DNA from: Azospirillum sp. TSH64
GTDB lineage: Bacteria; Pseudomonadota; Alphaproteobacteria; Azospirillales; Azospirillaceae
NCBI RefSeq assembly: GCF_003116035.1
Contig: NZ_LGQW01000001.1
Coordinates: forward strand, 31,508-95,507
Length of the DNA: 64,000 bases
Reading direction: 5' to 3'
Below the pieces are notes generated by a model. It was not told where the DNA came from, did not search any database, and was given only the letters and a program-made list of their open reading frames with translations. A program made the translations under genes and the position numbers. Below, in pieces: positions 49,109-58,692 of the stretch. The number at the start of each line of letters is the position of its first letter. Within the stretch, counting starts at the first letter, position 1.

Positions 49109-50455
49109 TCAGCGGCCTTTCTGGAAGGAGACCTCGGGATGAATGGTCACCTGACGCCAGGCTGTTCCCGTGGCATCGGCGCAGATTTCGGCCAGGCGGT
49201 TGAACATATTGTGGCCGTTCAGGACGGCGGCACGCTGCCGGGCCAGCAGGTCGGACACGTCGGTGTCCCTGTGCCGTTCCATGAAATCCATGATCCGCCG
49301 GTATGTCGCTTCCGGATCGCGGATGTCGATCTCGCAGAAGGTCGAGGGATCGAATGCCTCCCTGACCTTGGTGAACCCATGATAGATCGGGATCGACCAG
49401 CCGAGATAGGCGTCGGAAAGCTTCTCCGTCCAGTAATGGCTGCTCTGGTAATTCTCTATGCACAGATGGAATTTGTACGGAGCGATCGCCGCCCATTTGT
49501 TGGCGACCTCGCAATAGCCCCGGCCGTACAGGTGAAGCTTGTCACCCATGAGGTCCTTCAGCCGCCGCAGGAACTCCCCGCGGACGACATGCCCCTCGGT
49601 GAGCACCTTGTCGGATACGATGGCGGAGACGGCGAAGGCCTTGTCCAGCCCCGTCACGCCGGACAGCAGGTCGTAGCCGATGGGTCCGGAGCCGGGCCAC
49701 GCCTCCACACCGGACAGCCCGATGTGCCAGGGCAGCGGAACCTGCGAGAGCAGGACGCGGGGATGCTCCAGATCCTCGTGGGAGGTGACGACCAGATCGA
49801 ACTGGTCCAAATATCCGCGGCTGTAGCGGGACAGGGACGGCGGCTCCCCGGTCGCCAGGACGAGGTTGCCCTGCCGGCAGGTCACCGTCCTCGGCACGTC
49901 CAAGTCCTCGTAGACAACCACCCAGTCCGACTGCCCGCCCTGTTGGTTGGCGACGAACTGGTGGTTTCCCCAGCGCCCGGTGCCGCCGGGGGTTTGCCGC
50001 AGCCAGGGCTGGTCCCACCATTTGTACAGCAGGTTGACGGTGATCGGAGCGGACGGTGCCCCCTTCGGCTCCGCCCGGACGCGCAGGGGGGCGTTCAGGA
50101 TGCGCTGCCGGCTGTCGATGTCGGCCAGTTCGGCCAGGGCTTTCTCGTCGCCGGACAGAAGGCGGGAAAGCTCGCCATAGCAGTCCTTCGCCTCGTCCAG
50201 CCGGTTGAGGCGCTTGGACAGCGCCCCGGCGAAACGCAGCAGCACGGGCTGGCCGGGAAGCAGGGCCATCGCCCGTCGCGCAAGGCGAAGCGCCTGCCCG
50301 TCCCGCCTGACGCCCTCCAGCCCCTGGGCCAGGACGAACCACTGGTTGGCATCGGCCGGATCGATGGACAGGCGGTGGACGCACTGCCGCAGCAGGGCCT
50401 CGAACTGGCCCGGGGCGGTGAACTGAAGGCGCTGACGCATCGATCGGCTGACCAT
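49109..50455 (-). CDS. TPR + alpha-1,3-fucosyltransferase-like (GT10) protein
   Basis: A 448-residue protein from ATG 50455 (ATG 50440 possible). The N-terminal ~110 residues are TPR-like (QWFVLAQGLEGVRRDGQALR, ALSKRLNRLDEAKDCY). The C-terminal part has the GT10 donor-binding motif: LHLYGRGYCEVANKWAAIAP then YKFHLCIENYQSSHYWTEKL at about 328-347 and SDAYLGWSIPIYHG, the bacterial version of YKF-x-ENS-x-TEKL. GT10 enzymes use GDP-L-fucose, which the fcl and gmd products here supply. The acceptor is not predictable. Confidence 0.88.
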   Translation of the reverse strand: MVSRSMRQRLQFTAPGQFEALLRQCVHRLSIDPADANQWFVLAQGLEGVRRDGQALRLARRAMALLPGQPVLLRFAGALSKRLNRLDEAKDCYGELSRLLSGDEKALAELADIDSRQRILNAPLRVRAEPKGAPSAPITVNLLYKWWDQPWLRQTPGGTGRWGNHQFVANQQGGQSDWVVVYEDLDVPRTVTCRQGNLVLATGEPPSLSRYSRGYLDQFDLVVTSHEDLEHPRVLLSQVPLPWHIGLSGVEAWPGSGPIGYDLLSGVTGLDKAFAVSAIVSDKVLTEGHVVRGEFLRRLKDLMGDKLHLYGRGYCEVANKWAAIAPYKFHLCIENYQSSHYWTEKLSDAYLGWSIPIYHGFTKVREAFDPSTFCEIDIRDPEATYRRIMDFMERHRDTDVSDLLARQRAAVLNGHNMFNRLAEICADATGTAWRQVTIHPEVSFQKGR

Positions 50456-50691
50456 TCAAAGGTTGTCTCCCCCGCCCGTCACGGCGAAGGATGAGGCTGA
50501 GAGGCGGCCAATCTCGGACAGTCCGCCCACCTTTTCAACATGAAGCGCTTATCGTCCGGCACCTGCCGTCCGGCGGATGCAGACGCTATGAAACCGGCGG
50601 GCAGGCGGCCTATAACTCCGGGATCGCCGACCGGTCCCGCTCCACCGGCCCCTTGCTGCCTGCCGCCCTTCCGAAAAAGGCTTTTCGACCC

Positions 50692-51825
50692 ATGAAGCTC
50701 CTCCTCATCGACTCCCATTTGACGAAGGCGAGCGATGCCTACAGCGAAACGGAAGGAATGGGTGGCATCGCCTCGTCGCTGATCTACCTGTCCGACTGCC
50801 TCGCCGCCGAGGGGCACGAGGTCATGCTTGCCATCGGCAGCGGGCAGGATGCGCGCCACAGCGGGGTCAAGGTCGTCGACTGCACCAAGATCACCGCCGG
50901 GGACCTGACCGGGACCGACGCGGTCATCGTCAGCAACAACGCCGACAACGTGACGGCGGTGAAGCGCTTTGTCCCCTCCGTGCCCGTCTTCCTGTGGGTC
51001 CATATCCAGCACGATGTGTGGTTCCACGACCTGAAATGCCTGGCCCATTATCTGGACACCGACCACGCGCGCTCCGCCGACGGCATCGTGTTTGTCAGCG
51101 AATGGCAGAAGCGGGTCTTCCTGGAGAAGTTCAGGGACACCATCCCGGCGGAGCGGTGCCATGTGATCCGCAACGCCTGCAACCCCTTCGTCCTGCGGCG
51201 GCATCACGATGAGGCGGGGCTGTTCGCGGCCAAGCGGGCGGCACTGGAGGTGGCCTATGTCTCGGCACCGACGCGCGGACTGGAAACCCTGTTGAAGCTG
51301 TGGCCGGAGGTGCGGGCGAAATGCCCGGCCGCAACGCTGACCGTTTATTCCGGGCAGTCGATCTACGGTGTCGCGCAGGCCGACGACCCCATCCACCGCC
51401 TGCTCAGCGGCATGACGATGGAAGGCGTCGACTATCGCGGCCCGCTTTCCCATGCCCGCCTGACCGAGCGGCTGCTGAACACCGCCGTCGTCGCCTACCC
51501 CACCGCCTTCGAGGAGACCTCCGGCATCGCCCCCATCGAGGCGCTCGCCGCCGGCTGCAGCCTCGTCTGCACGGACCGCGGCGCACTGCCGGAAAGCGCG
51601 GCCGGCTTCGCCACCATGGTCCCCTATGGCGAGGGCGGGGGCGGGTTCGAAAAGGCCTTCACCGACGCCCTGATCGCCAAGATCGGGCAGTGGAGCGACG
51701 GCGACGGAGCGGACCTCCAGGCGTCGCTCCGGCACCAGCGGCAGGCGATCGGCGCCAATTACCGCTGGGAAAACCGGGCGCTGGAATGGAAGTCGCTGAT
51801 CGCCCTGTACCGGATGGGGCGCTGA
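50692..51825 (+). CDS. GT4-family glycosyltransferase
   Basis: A 377-residue protein from ATG 50692, chosen because the conserved start KLLLIDSHLTKASDAYSETE follows it directly; longer in-frame starts upstream look non-coding. It has GMGGIASSLIYLSDCLAAEG near the N-terminus, GIVFVSEWQKRVFLEKFRD mid-protein, and AYPTAFEETSGIAPIEALAA with the E-x7-E type donor site and GCSLVCTDRGALPESAAG near 285-310. Divergent from the GT10 gene, with ~236 bp between. Confidence 0.88.
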   Translation: MKLLLIDSHLTKASDAYSETEGMGGIASSLIYLSDCLAAEGHEVMLAIGSGQDARHSGVKVVDCTKITAGDLTGTDAVIVSNNADNVTAVKRFVPSVPVFLWVHIQHDVWFHDLKCLAHYLDTDHARSADGIVFVSEWQKRVFLEKFRDTIPAERCHVIRNACNPFVLRRHHDEAGLFAAKRAALEVAYVSAPTRGLETLLKLWPEVRAKCPAATLTVYSGQSIYGVAQADDPIHRLLSGMTMEGVDYRGPLSHARLTERLLNTAVVAYPTAFEETSGIAPIEALAAGCSLVCTDRGALPESAAGFATMVPYGEGGGGFEKAFTDALIAKIGQWSDGDGADLQASLRHQRQAIGANYRWENRALEWKSLIALYRMGR

Positions 51826-51841
51826 CCGGCCCGTCACCGGA

Positions 51842-51857
51842 TCCGCCGAACGGCGGA
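51842..51857. terminator. Short stem-loop between convergent genes
   Basis: TCCGCCG (51842-51848) and CGGCGGA (51851-51857) form a 7-bp stem nested in a longer CCGG-flanked region, between the stop of the GT4 gene (51825) and the stop of the acetyltransferase (51865). The ATTTC that follows is a weak tail. Confidence 0.45.
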
Positions 51858-51864
51858 AGCCGGG

Positions 51865-52482
51865 TCATTTCAGAGAGGCATTCGGTTCGCTGCTTACGGC
51901 AAGACGGAGTGCTTCCACATCGCCGCCGAATATGTGGTGGGCCAACTTGCGGATTTTGTCGCTGGGCCAGGACCACCAGCGTATCGACAGAAGGAAGTCG
52001 ACATCGGCGTCGGGGAGCCGCTTGCGGACGATGTGGGCAGGATTCCCGGCCACCACACTATAGGGCGGGATGTCCCGGGACACGACAGCGCGCGCGCCGA
52101 TGACGGCTCCATCCCCCACAGTGACGCCGGAAAGTATGGATGCCCCTTCCCCGATCCACACGTCGTTGCCGATGATGACGGGACCTTTGCTGAACGTGCT
52201 GTTCGGCCCGGCAAGTTCAGGCATCCATTCCGCCAGCATTTCGGCCGGGTAGGTCGAGACACCATCCATGGCGTGCATTCCGCCAAAGTAAATATGAACG
52301 CCATCTGCAACCGAACAGAATCTTCCGATTTCGATCCGCCCAGACTCCCCATAGGAAACGATCTCAAGAGGTGCAGAAAAATAGGTGAACGCTCCGACGA
52401 AAACCAAACACGGATTTCCATTTGCACTAAAACTGTATGCGGTGTCTCTGTCTTTTGCTTTATGATTGAATGCAATATACAT
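51865..52482 (-). CDS. Hexapeptide-repeat O-acetyltransferase (XAT/CatB-like)
   Basis: A 205-residue left-handed beta-helix acetyltransferase. It has a CatB/VatA-type active-site region, IGRFCSVADGVHIYFGGMHA then MDGVSTYP, where the His in MHA/DGVST is the expected base. Hexapeptide turns follow: PVIIGNDVWIGEGASILSGV, TVGDGAVIGARAVVSRDIPP and YSVVAGNPAHIVRKR. Length and layout are typical of xenobiotic acetyltransferases, but in a glycan locus O-acetylation of a sugar is the likely job. Upstream DNA at 52340-52500 is AT-richer. Confidence 0.9.
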   Translation of the reverse strand: MYIAFNHKAKDRDTAYSFSANGNPCLVFVGAFTYFSAPLEIVSYGESGRIEIGRFCSVADGVHIYFGGMHAMDGVSTYPAEMLAEWMPELAGPNSTFSKGPVIIGNDVWIGEGASILSGVTVGDGAVIGARAVVSRDIPPYSVVAGNPAHIVRKRLPDADVDFLLSIRWWSWPSDKIRKLAHHIFGGDVEALRLAVSSEPNASLK

Positions 52483-52570
52483 GGTTTCTATACCTGATTA
52501 TCGCAGTAAATCAGAATTTCTGGATCGCCTGCGGGCTGAATAGCACGCCTGATCGACGTCTGCGTGGGTC

Positions 52571-53491
52571 TCACTCCTTGCGCGCCACGAAGATGATCGG
52601 CGTTTCCCAATGCAGGCGCCGGGCGAGCCAGATCGCCGGTTCCAGCAGGCCGGAGCGGTGGACGAAGGTGACGATGCGCTTGGCGACCGACAGAGCCGCC
52701 CAGTCGCCGAAGCCCAGCGTGCGCAGCCGCTGCTCGAAGACGCCCCAGCCCCAGTCCAGCACCTCCAGCCGGCCAGGATGGCGGCCGAGCCAGCGGTCGA
52801 ACCAGGGACGGTCGATCAGGTTGAGGGTGTCGACATAGGATGGGTCGCGGCCGAACAGCCGGACATAGAGCTTCGCCAGACCGGCCGGCATCCGCGGCAG
52901 CCAGAGGATGCCGTAATGCCCCTCCCACCAGGAGCCGTAATTCGGCACGACGATCAGCAGCAGCCCGCCCGGCTTCAGCACCCGCAGCGCCTCGTCCAGC
53001 ACCGCCGCCGGATCGCCGACATGCTCCAGCACGTTGGAGGAATAGACGATGTCGAAGCTGGCGTCCGGAAAGGGGATCGCCTCGCCGGTGGCGTCGCGCA
53101 CCGCATCCGCCGGCAGGCCGTAATGCTCGATCAGCCGGCGGCAGACATCGAGCGTGGAGCTGTATTCGCCCATGCTGGGCTCGATGCCGTGGATGTCCAG
53201 CCCGTGCGCCGTGTGCCCGCGCACCACGGTCATGCCGCAGCCGGACCCGACCTCCAGGATGCGGGCCTTGCCGGCATCGACGCCGGCAGCCGCGGCCGTC
53301 CGCCGCAGTTCCGCCACCTGTTCGTCGGCGCGCGCCTCCGACAGCATGTCGCGCACGACGTCCTTCACCGGCACGCGGGTGACGCCGCCGATGAAGCCGC
53401 TGTCAATGTAGCCGCGGGACAGCAGCCGGCCCAGCTCCTCCCAGTCGGGGGGAGCCGCCCGGTCCTGCCAGCCCGCCGCCGCCTCAGCCAT
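52571..53491 (-). CDS. SAM-dependent methyltransferase
   Basis: A 306-residue class I methyltransferase. Motif I is ARILEVGSGCGMTVVRGHTA near 76-95, acidic loop IHGIEPSMGEYS, DATGEAIPFPDASFDIVYSS and NVLEHVGDPAAVLDEALRVL with KPGGLLLIVVPNYGSWWEGH. A C-terminal ~110-residue region may bind the acceptor. Its ATG overlaps the next upstream gene's stop by 8 bases (53484-53491), so the two methyltransferases are translated from one transcript. Confidence 0.88.
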   Translation of the reverse strand: MAEAAAGWQDRAAPPDWEELGRLLSRGYIDSGFIGGVTRVPVKDVVRDMLSEARADEQVAELRRTAAAAGVDAGKARILEVGSGCGMTVVRGHTAHGLDIHGIEPSMGEYSSTLDVCRRLIEHYGLPADAVRDATGEAIPFPDASFDIVYSSNVLEHVGDPAAVLDEALRVLKPGGLLLIVVPNYGSWWEGHYGILWLPRMPAGLAKLYVRLFGRDPSYVDTLNLIDRPWFDRWLGRHPGRLEVLDWGWGVFEQRLRTLGFGDWAALSVAKRIVTFVHRSGLLEPAIWLARRLHWETPIIFVARKE

Positions 53492-54242
53492 TCTTCGTCG
53501 CCCGGATCACGAAGATCGTGGCGCTCTTCATCCGGCCCAGCCGGTCCTGGATGCAGTCGGCCTTGAAGCCGTTGCGCTCGAACAGCGCCACGATCTCCTC
53601 GATCGAATAGAAGGTCTTGTAGGGCGGGTAGTACCAGTCCTCGACCTGGGCCTGGATCGACACGTTGTCGGCGCGGCGGTTGATCTCCTGACCCTTCAGC
53701 GCACAGGCGACCTTGGTCAGGCCGGTGAAGAAGCCGCCGACCAGCTTGCGCCGGGCCGGCGTGTCCATGTAGGCGCGGCAGAAATGGCGCACGCCCTCAT
53801 GCACCGGCGACAGCCAGGTCTTCAGGTAGAGGCCGAGATAGACGGTGCCGCCCGGCTTGGTGACGGCCATCAGGTTGCGCATCACCTTCATCGGGTCGGG
53901 CGCCATCATCGCGACCCCCCAGCACCAGACCAGATCGAACGGACCGAGGTTGGTGTCCAGCTCCTGCAGATCCTGGTGGTGGAATTCGATGTTGTCGCGG
54001 CCGAAGCGCTGGGCCTGCTGGCGGGCGGTGGCGAGGCTGTCCGACGAGACGTCGACCGACACCACCCGCTCCGCCATTTCCGACAGGATGACGGAGCAGA
54101 TGCCGTGGCCGCAGCCGGCATCCAGAGCCTGGCCGATCTGCCGCTCGGTCAGCGTCTCCAGCATGTACTTCTTGGTCTCGTCGTAGATCGGCACGAAACG
54201 GGGCCAGAAGTCGTCGTAGAATTCCTTGGTCGCGAGATCCAT
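53484..54242 (-). CDS. SAM-dependent methyltransferase
   Basis: A 252-residue class I methyltransferase; ATG 54242 has GGAGGG about 9 bases upstream. It starts LATKEFYDDFWPRFVPIYDE, with motif I ALDAGCGHGICSVILSEMAE at 39-58, VVSVDVSSDSLATARQQAQR, LDTNLGPFDLVWCWGVAMMA and VTKPGGTVYLGLYLKTW. It is the first gene of the pair with 52571-53491, downstream of the TPR-fucosyltransferase gene (57 bp gap). The substrate is probably a sugar nucleotide or glycan. Confidence 0.9.
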   Translation of the reverse strand: MDLATKEFYDDFWPRFVPIYDETKKYMLETLTERQIGQALDAGCGHGICSVILSEMAERVVSVDVSSDSLATARQQAQRFGRDNIEFHHQDLQELDTNLGPFDLVWCWGVAMMAPDPMKVMRNLMAVTKPGGTVYLGLYLKTWLSPVHEGVRHFCRAYMDTPARRKLVGGFFTGLTKVACALKGQEINRRADNVSIQAQVEDWYYPPYKTFYSIEEIVALFERNGFKADCIQDRLGRMKSATIFVIRATKNG

Positions 54243-54298
54243 GGGGCTGCCCTCCTGCCCTTTTCGAGGGCGTCGCGTTGATCGTGATGGCGGTGGTC

Positions 54299-56233
54299 TT
54301 AAGGGGTGCCGGACGAACTCGTCCAGGGGGAATAGGGCCTGATCCGCTGCGCCGCCGCATCCGGCTCGACGAACAGGCGGGCGTTGCGGTTCAGCAGGGC
54401 CGCAAGCTGGCTGTAACCGCTCTGGGCGCTGACGCCCAGCACGTCGGCGTTCATCAGCACGTGGAAATCCTGCAGGAACTCCAGCCCCTTCCACGGCTCG
54501 ACCGCCCCGTCCTTCGCCAGATCGTCGAGCGAAACCGGCGCGAACTCCGCGAAGTCGCCAATGGTCGCCGGGTCGTCGGTGGCGATGTACAGCACCGGCC
54601 GGTCCAGCGTCGGCCACAGCGCCTTCAGCCAGTCGACGTACCAAGAGGTCTCGGTGATGGTGTAGCGGAACCAGACGAAGTCACCGCGGCGGATGTGCAG
54701 GGCCACCACCGTGTTGCCGCGTGCCTTCAATGCCTGCATCACCGGATCGACATAAGGCAGCCAGTCGGGCCGCGGCCGCAGCCAGGACTGCACCCGCTCG
54801 CGCCACGCCTCGCGATACTCGAACAGGAACAGCGGCGAAAGGATGTCGACGCCGGGGCGCGGGTCGCAGCGCCGCCCGGTCACCAGGTCGTTCAGGATGC
54901 GCCGGCCGAAATGCATCGGCTTCAGCCCGCCACCGGGCCTGGGATCGTCGAGATCGAAGTAATAGCCGCCGACCCAGTCCGGCGTCTCCAGCCGGTAGCC
55001 GTAGGTCTCGGCATAGAGCCGCAGCAGCACATATTCCAGGACGTTGTGGGCAAAGCGGCCATGGGTCGCCAGCGTGGACGAACAGATGCGCGGCAGGGAC
55101 GGGTCGGGGTTGGCCGGACGTTCCAGCCGCCGGCCCTGCCGGGCCAGGGCCTGCTGCAGCCCGGCGATCGACTTCACCGTGAAGAAGCGGCTGCCATGGC
55201 CATGAACCCCGGCCAGCACATCCACCGCACGGTCGATCTCGCCGGCGGCCAGCCAGTTCTCGGCGACCGCGGTCAGGCATTCGATCCTGAAGGCGTTGGG
55301 ATCGGCCGCATGCGGATAGCGGTAGTCGGCGAAGAAGCGCCGCGCCTCCTCATGCCGCCCCTGGCGCGCCAGCAGGGCCGACAGCATGTCGATGGCGCCG
55401 TGCACATCGGTGCCCGGCCGGGTCAGCGCCAGACGCAGCACCTGTTCCGCCTCGGCCAGCCGGCCAAGGCCGGTCAGCACGTCGGCCAGCCGGGTCAGCG
55501 CCAGAGTGACGCCGGCACGCGCCGCGGCGGCATAGCTGTCGACCGCCGCATCGGCGAGGCCGGCGGCATGCTGGGCGTTGCCCTGGTTGTAGAGTGTACT
55601 CCCCTGCCCCGGCTCAAGGATGAGTGAGCGGCGGAAGGAGACCAGGGCACCGGAAGGATCGCCCAATTCAAGCTGGATGTTTCCAAGCTTTGCATAGGCA
55701 CTGGCAAAGCCCGGATGCAGGGCGAGCGACCTCTGCTGGCTTGCCTGCGCCTCATCCACCGCTCCGTCCTGCCGCAGCGCGATTCCGAGGTCGTGATAGC
55801 TTTCGGGACGATGGGGGTTCAGCCGCAGGGCGCGGCGATAGGCCATGGCGGCCGTCGCCCAGTCGCGCGGCCCGCCACGTCCGCCCAGCAGGGCGGCAAG
55901 CGCCAGATGCGCCCCTTCCAGCGACGGGTCAAGCTGGATCGCCCGGTGGTATGCCGCGGCGGCGGCATCCACTTGCCCCAATTCGGACAGGGTGCTGCCA
56001 AGGTTGCAGGCGGCGTCCGCCATCTCCGGCGCGATGTCGAGAGCGGCCCGGATCAGGTCCAGCGCCTTGTCCCGGCGGTTCTGGCGCCGCTCGATCAGCC
56101 CCAGCAGATGCAGGGCATGGGCATTGCGTGGATCGACCTCCAGAATGCGCAGATAGAGCGCGCGCGCCTCGTCCAGGCGGTCGGCACGCTGAAGTCCCAC
56201 GGCGATCTGCAATGCTTCGGCGACGGTAGCCAT
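54299..56233 (-). CDS. TPR + fucosyltransferase-superfamily (HxRRGD) protein
   Basis: A 644-residue protein. Residues 1-310 are about eight TPRs (ALQIAVGLQRADRLDEARAL, LGLIERRQNRRDKALDLI, YAKLGNIQLELGDPSGAL). From ~390 a second domain has SSTLATHGRFAHNVLEYVLL and the diagnostic ALHIRRGDFVWFRY near 512, as in alpha-1,2/alpha-1,6 and protein O-fucosyltransferases (GT11/GT23 superfamily). It closes with VLYIATDDPATIGDF and VLGVSAQSGYSQLAALLNRN. With GDP-fucose made nearby, fucosyl transfer is the leading guess. It begins the leftward run that includes the two methyltransferases. Confidence 0.83.
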   Translation of the reverse strand: MATVAEALQIAVGLQRADRLDEARALYLRILEVDPRNAHALHLLGLIERRQNRRDKALDLIRAALDIAPEMADAACNLGSTLSELGQVDAAAAAYHRAIQLDPSLEGAHLALAALLGGRGGPRDWATAAMAYRRALRLNPHRPESYHDLGIALRQDGAVDEAQASQQRSLALHPGFASAYAKLGNIQLELGDPSGALVSFRRSLILEPGQGSTLYNQGNAQHAAGLADAAVDSYAAAARAGVTLALTRLADVLTGLGRLAEAEQVLRLALTRPGTDVHGAIDMLSALLARQGRHEEARRFFADYRYPHAADPNAFRIECLTAVAENWLAAGEIDRAVDVLAGVHGHGSRFFTVKSIAGLQQALARQGRRLERPANPDPSLPRICSSTLATHGRFAHNVLEYVLLRLYAETYGYRLETPDWVGGYYFDLDDPRPGGGLKPMHFGRRILNDLVTGRRCDPRPGVDILSPLFLFEYREAWRERVQSWLRPRPDWLPYVDPVMQALKARGNTVVALHIRRGDFVWFRYTITETSWYVDWLKALWPTLDRPVLYIATDDPATIGDFAEFAPVSLDDLAKDGAVEPWKGLEFLQDFHVLMNADVLGVSAQSGYSQLAALLNRNARLFVEPDAAAQRIRPYSPWTSSSGTP

Positions 56234-56515
56234 GACAATCCGTGCTGTGCGGCCTCCGGCCCCGGCTCCACGGCCGCACCCGACCGGGGCCGCCGGGGAT
56301 GGCCGGCCCGTTCGGCGCGCACCCTATCGTTCCGCGATAGGCGCTTCAACTCCGTTCGTGCCGCCGCCGACTTCTCCATCGCCCTGCCGGAAAGCCGATA
56401 ATGCGGCACGATGCCCGTGCCTTATCTGGGATCGGGCGCAACGCCCCTTGCCTTGCCAGGATCCTTTGAGGATAGTGCCCGATCATTAACGCCGTACAGA
56501 TCAAGGGTCGGTCCT

Positions 56516-57571
56516 TTGCGCAAAGTTGCCCTCATCACCGGCGCCACCGGCCAGGATGGCGCGTATCTTGCCGAGCTTCTGCTGGGGAAGGGCTATATCG
56601 TCCACGGCATCAAGCGCCGGTCGTCGTCCTTCAACACGGGGCGGGTGGAGCATCTCTACCGGGATCCGCATGAGGAGGACGTCAGCTTCTTCATGCATTA
56701 CGGCGACCTGACGGACAGCACCAACCTGATCCGCCTAGTCCAGCAGGTGCAGCCGACCGAGATCTACAATCTGGCGGCCCAGAGCCACGTGCATGTGAGC
56801 TTCGAGACGCCGGAATATACCGCCAACGCCGACGGCATCGGCACGCTGCGTCTTCTGGAGGCGATCCGTATCCTGGGTCTGGAGAAGACCGCGCGCTTCT
56901 ACCAGGCCTCCACCTCGGAGCTGTACGGCAAGGTACAGGAGACGCCGCAGCGCGAGACCACGCCCTTCTACCCGCGCAGCCCCTACGCCGCGGCCAAGCT
57001 GTACGCCTACTGGATCACGGTGAACTACCGCGAGGCCTACGGGATGCACGCCAGCAACGGCATCCTGTTCAACCATGAAGGCCCGACCCGCGGCGAGACC
57101 TTCGTCACCCGCAAGATCACCCGCGCGGTGGCCAGCATCGAGCAGGGCCGCCAGGACTGCCTGTATCTCGGCAACCTGGACGCCAAGCGCGACTGGGGCC
57201 ATGCGCGCGACTATGTCGAGGGCATGTGGCGCATCCTGCAGCAGGACGAGGCGGACGACTACGTGCTGGCCACCGGCGAGACCCACAGCGTGCGCGAGTT
57301 CGTCGAGCTGGCCTTCGGCCACATCGGCCGCGGGATCGAATGGCGCGGCGAAGGCGTAGACGAGGAAGGCATCTGCCAGAAGACCGGCAAGGTGGTGGTC
57401 CGCATCGACCCGCGCTATTTCCGCCCGACCGAGGTCGACCTGCTGCTGGGCGACCCCAGCAAGGCGCGCGAGAAGCTGGGCTGGACCCACACCACCGCGT
57501 TCCGCGATCTGGTCCGGGAGATGGTCGAGTCCGACATGCGTCTTCTCGCCGGCGGCGGCGATCACCGCTGA
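56516..57571 (+). CDS. gmd: GDP-mannose 4,6-dehydratase
   Basis: A 351-residue SDR enzyme. I place the start at TTG 56516 (AAGGG seven bases upstream) because [20 protein letters not shown] is the family N-terminus; an ATG 105 bp upstream adds unrelated residues. Diagnostic text: GATGQDG NADP loop, [39 protein letters not shown], catalytic Thr/Glu in ASTSELYGK, Tyr/Lys in [12 protein letters not shown], and [20 protein letters not shown]. It converts GDP-D-mannose to GDP-4-keto-6-deoxymannose, the substrate of fcl at 44048. Confidence 0.95.
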   Translation: MRKVALITGATGQDGAYLAELLLGKGYIVHGIKRRSSSFNTGRVEHLYRDPHEEDVSFFMHYGDLTDSTNLIRLVQQVQPTEIYNLAAQSHVHVSFETPEYTANADGIGTLRLLEAIRILGLEKTARFYQASTSELYGKVQETPQRETTPFYPRSPYAAAKLYAYWITVNYREAYGMHASNGILFNHEGPTRGETFVTRKITRAVASIEQGRQDCLYLGNLDAKRDWGHARDYVEGMWRILQQDEADDYVLATGETHSVREFVELAFGHIGRGIEWRGEGVDEEGICQKTGKVVVRIDPRYFRPTEVDLLLGDPSKAREKLGWTHTTAFRDLVREMVESDMRLLAGGGDHR

Positions 57572-57627
57572 CACCGCCACCCGCGGCCGCTCAGTGACCG
57601 CCCAGCAACCGATGTAGGCGCCGTCCG

Positions 57628-58623
57628 ATGACCATTGGAGGAGTGGCCCGAAGCGAGCCGAAGACCGCACTGATCTTCGGCGTTTCGGGCCAGGATGGCG
57701 CCTATCTCTCCCAGCTTCTGCTGGACAAGGGCTATGCGGTCCACGGCACCTCGCGCGACCGGGAGATGGCGGGCTTCGCCAATTTGCGGCGGCTCGGCAT
57801 TTTCGGCCGGGTGATCCTCCATTCCTCCGTGCTGACCGACTTCCGCAGCGTGGTCGAGGTCATCGCCCGGGTCCGGCCGGCCGAGATCTACAATCTCGCC
57901 AGCCAAGCCTCGGTCGGACTGTCCTTCGACCAGCCGGTCGAGACGCTGAACAGCACCATCTCCAGCACCATCAACATTCTGGAAGCGATCCGCTTCCTGA
58001 AGCTGGATACCCGCTTCTACAGCGCCTGCTCCAGCGAATGTTTCGGCAACACCAAGGCGCCGGCGGACGAATCCACCCCCTTTCATCCGCGCAGCCCCTA
58101 TGGCGTCGGCAAGGCCGCCGCCTTCTGGGCGGTCGCCAACTACCGCGAGGCCTACGGCCTGTTCGCCTGCTCCGGCATCCTGTTCAATCATGAATCGCCG
58201 TTGCGGCCCACCCGTTACGTCACGCAGAAGATCATCCGCGGGGCTGCCGACATCGCCGAGGGAAAGACCGACGTCCTGGAGCTGGGGACGCTGTCGATCG
58301 CCCGCGACTGGGGCTGGGCCCCGGAATATGTCGACGCCATGGCCCGCATGCTGGCTCTGGACGAACCCCATGATTTCGTGATCGCCACCGGCGAGGCGAA
58401 CCGGCTGGAGGAATTCGTCGCCCAGGCCTTCTCCTATTTCGGCCTGGACTGGCGCCGTCACGTCAGCGGCAATCCGGACCTGCTCCGCCCCTCGGACATC
58501 GCCTTCAGCGTGGGCAACTCCGCCAAGGCGGACCGGATGCTAGGATGGCGTGCCGAACGCCGCATGGCCCAGGTGGTCGCCGGGCTGGCGGATGCCGAAA
58601 TGGCACGCCGGTCGGTCGCCTGA
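57628..58623 (+). CDS. Second GDP-mannose 4,6-dehydratase-like SDR
   Basis: A 331-residue SDR protein from ATG 57628, 56 bp after gmd. Same layout as gmd but divergent: TALIFGVSGQDGAYLSQLLL, YNLASQASVGLSFDQPVET, catalytic CSSECFGNTKA, SPYGVGKAAAFWAVANYREA, ILFNHESPLRPTRYVTQKII and LGTLSIARDWGWAPEYVDAM. It retains the Ser/Tyr/Lys residues, so it is probably active. It may be a GMD isoform or act on the 4-keto intermediate (for example towards GDP-rhamnose). The specificity cannot be read from sequence. Confidence 0.8.
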   Translation: MTIGGVARSEPKTALIFGVSGQDGAYLSQLLLDKGYAVHGTSRDREMAGFANLRRLGIFGRVILHSSVLTDFRSVVEVIARVRPAEIYNLASQASVGLSFDQPVETLNSTISSTINILEAIRFLKLDTRFYSACSSECFGNTKAPADESTPFHPRSPYGVGKAAAFWAVANYREAYGLFACSGILFNHESPLRPTRYVTQKIIRGAADIAEGKTDVLELGTLSIARDWGWAPEYVDAMARMLALDEPHDFVIATGEANRLEEFVAQAFSYFGLDWRRHVSGNPDLLRPSDIAFSVGNSAKADRMLGWRAERRMAQVVAGLADAEMARRSVA

Positions 58624-58692
58624 GTCCCCGTCCCAATTCGCTTTCCGAGACCCTAATCCGTCCGGAACAGCCTTCCGAAGAAAGCCCGCCCC

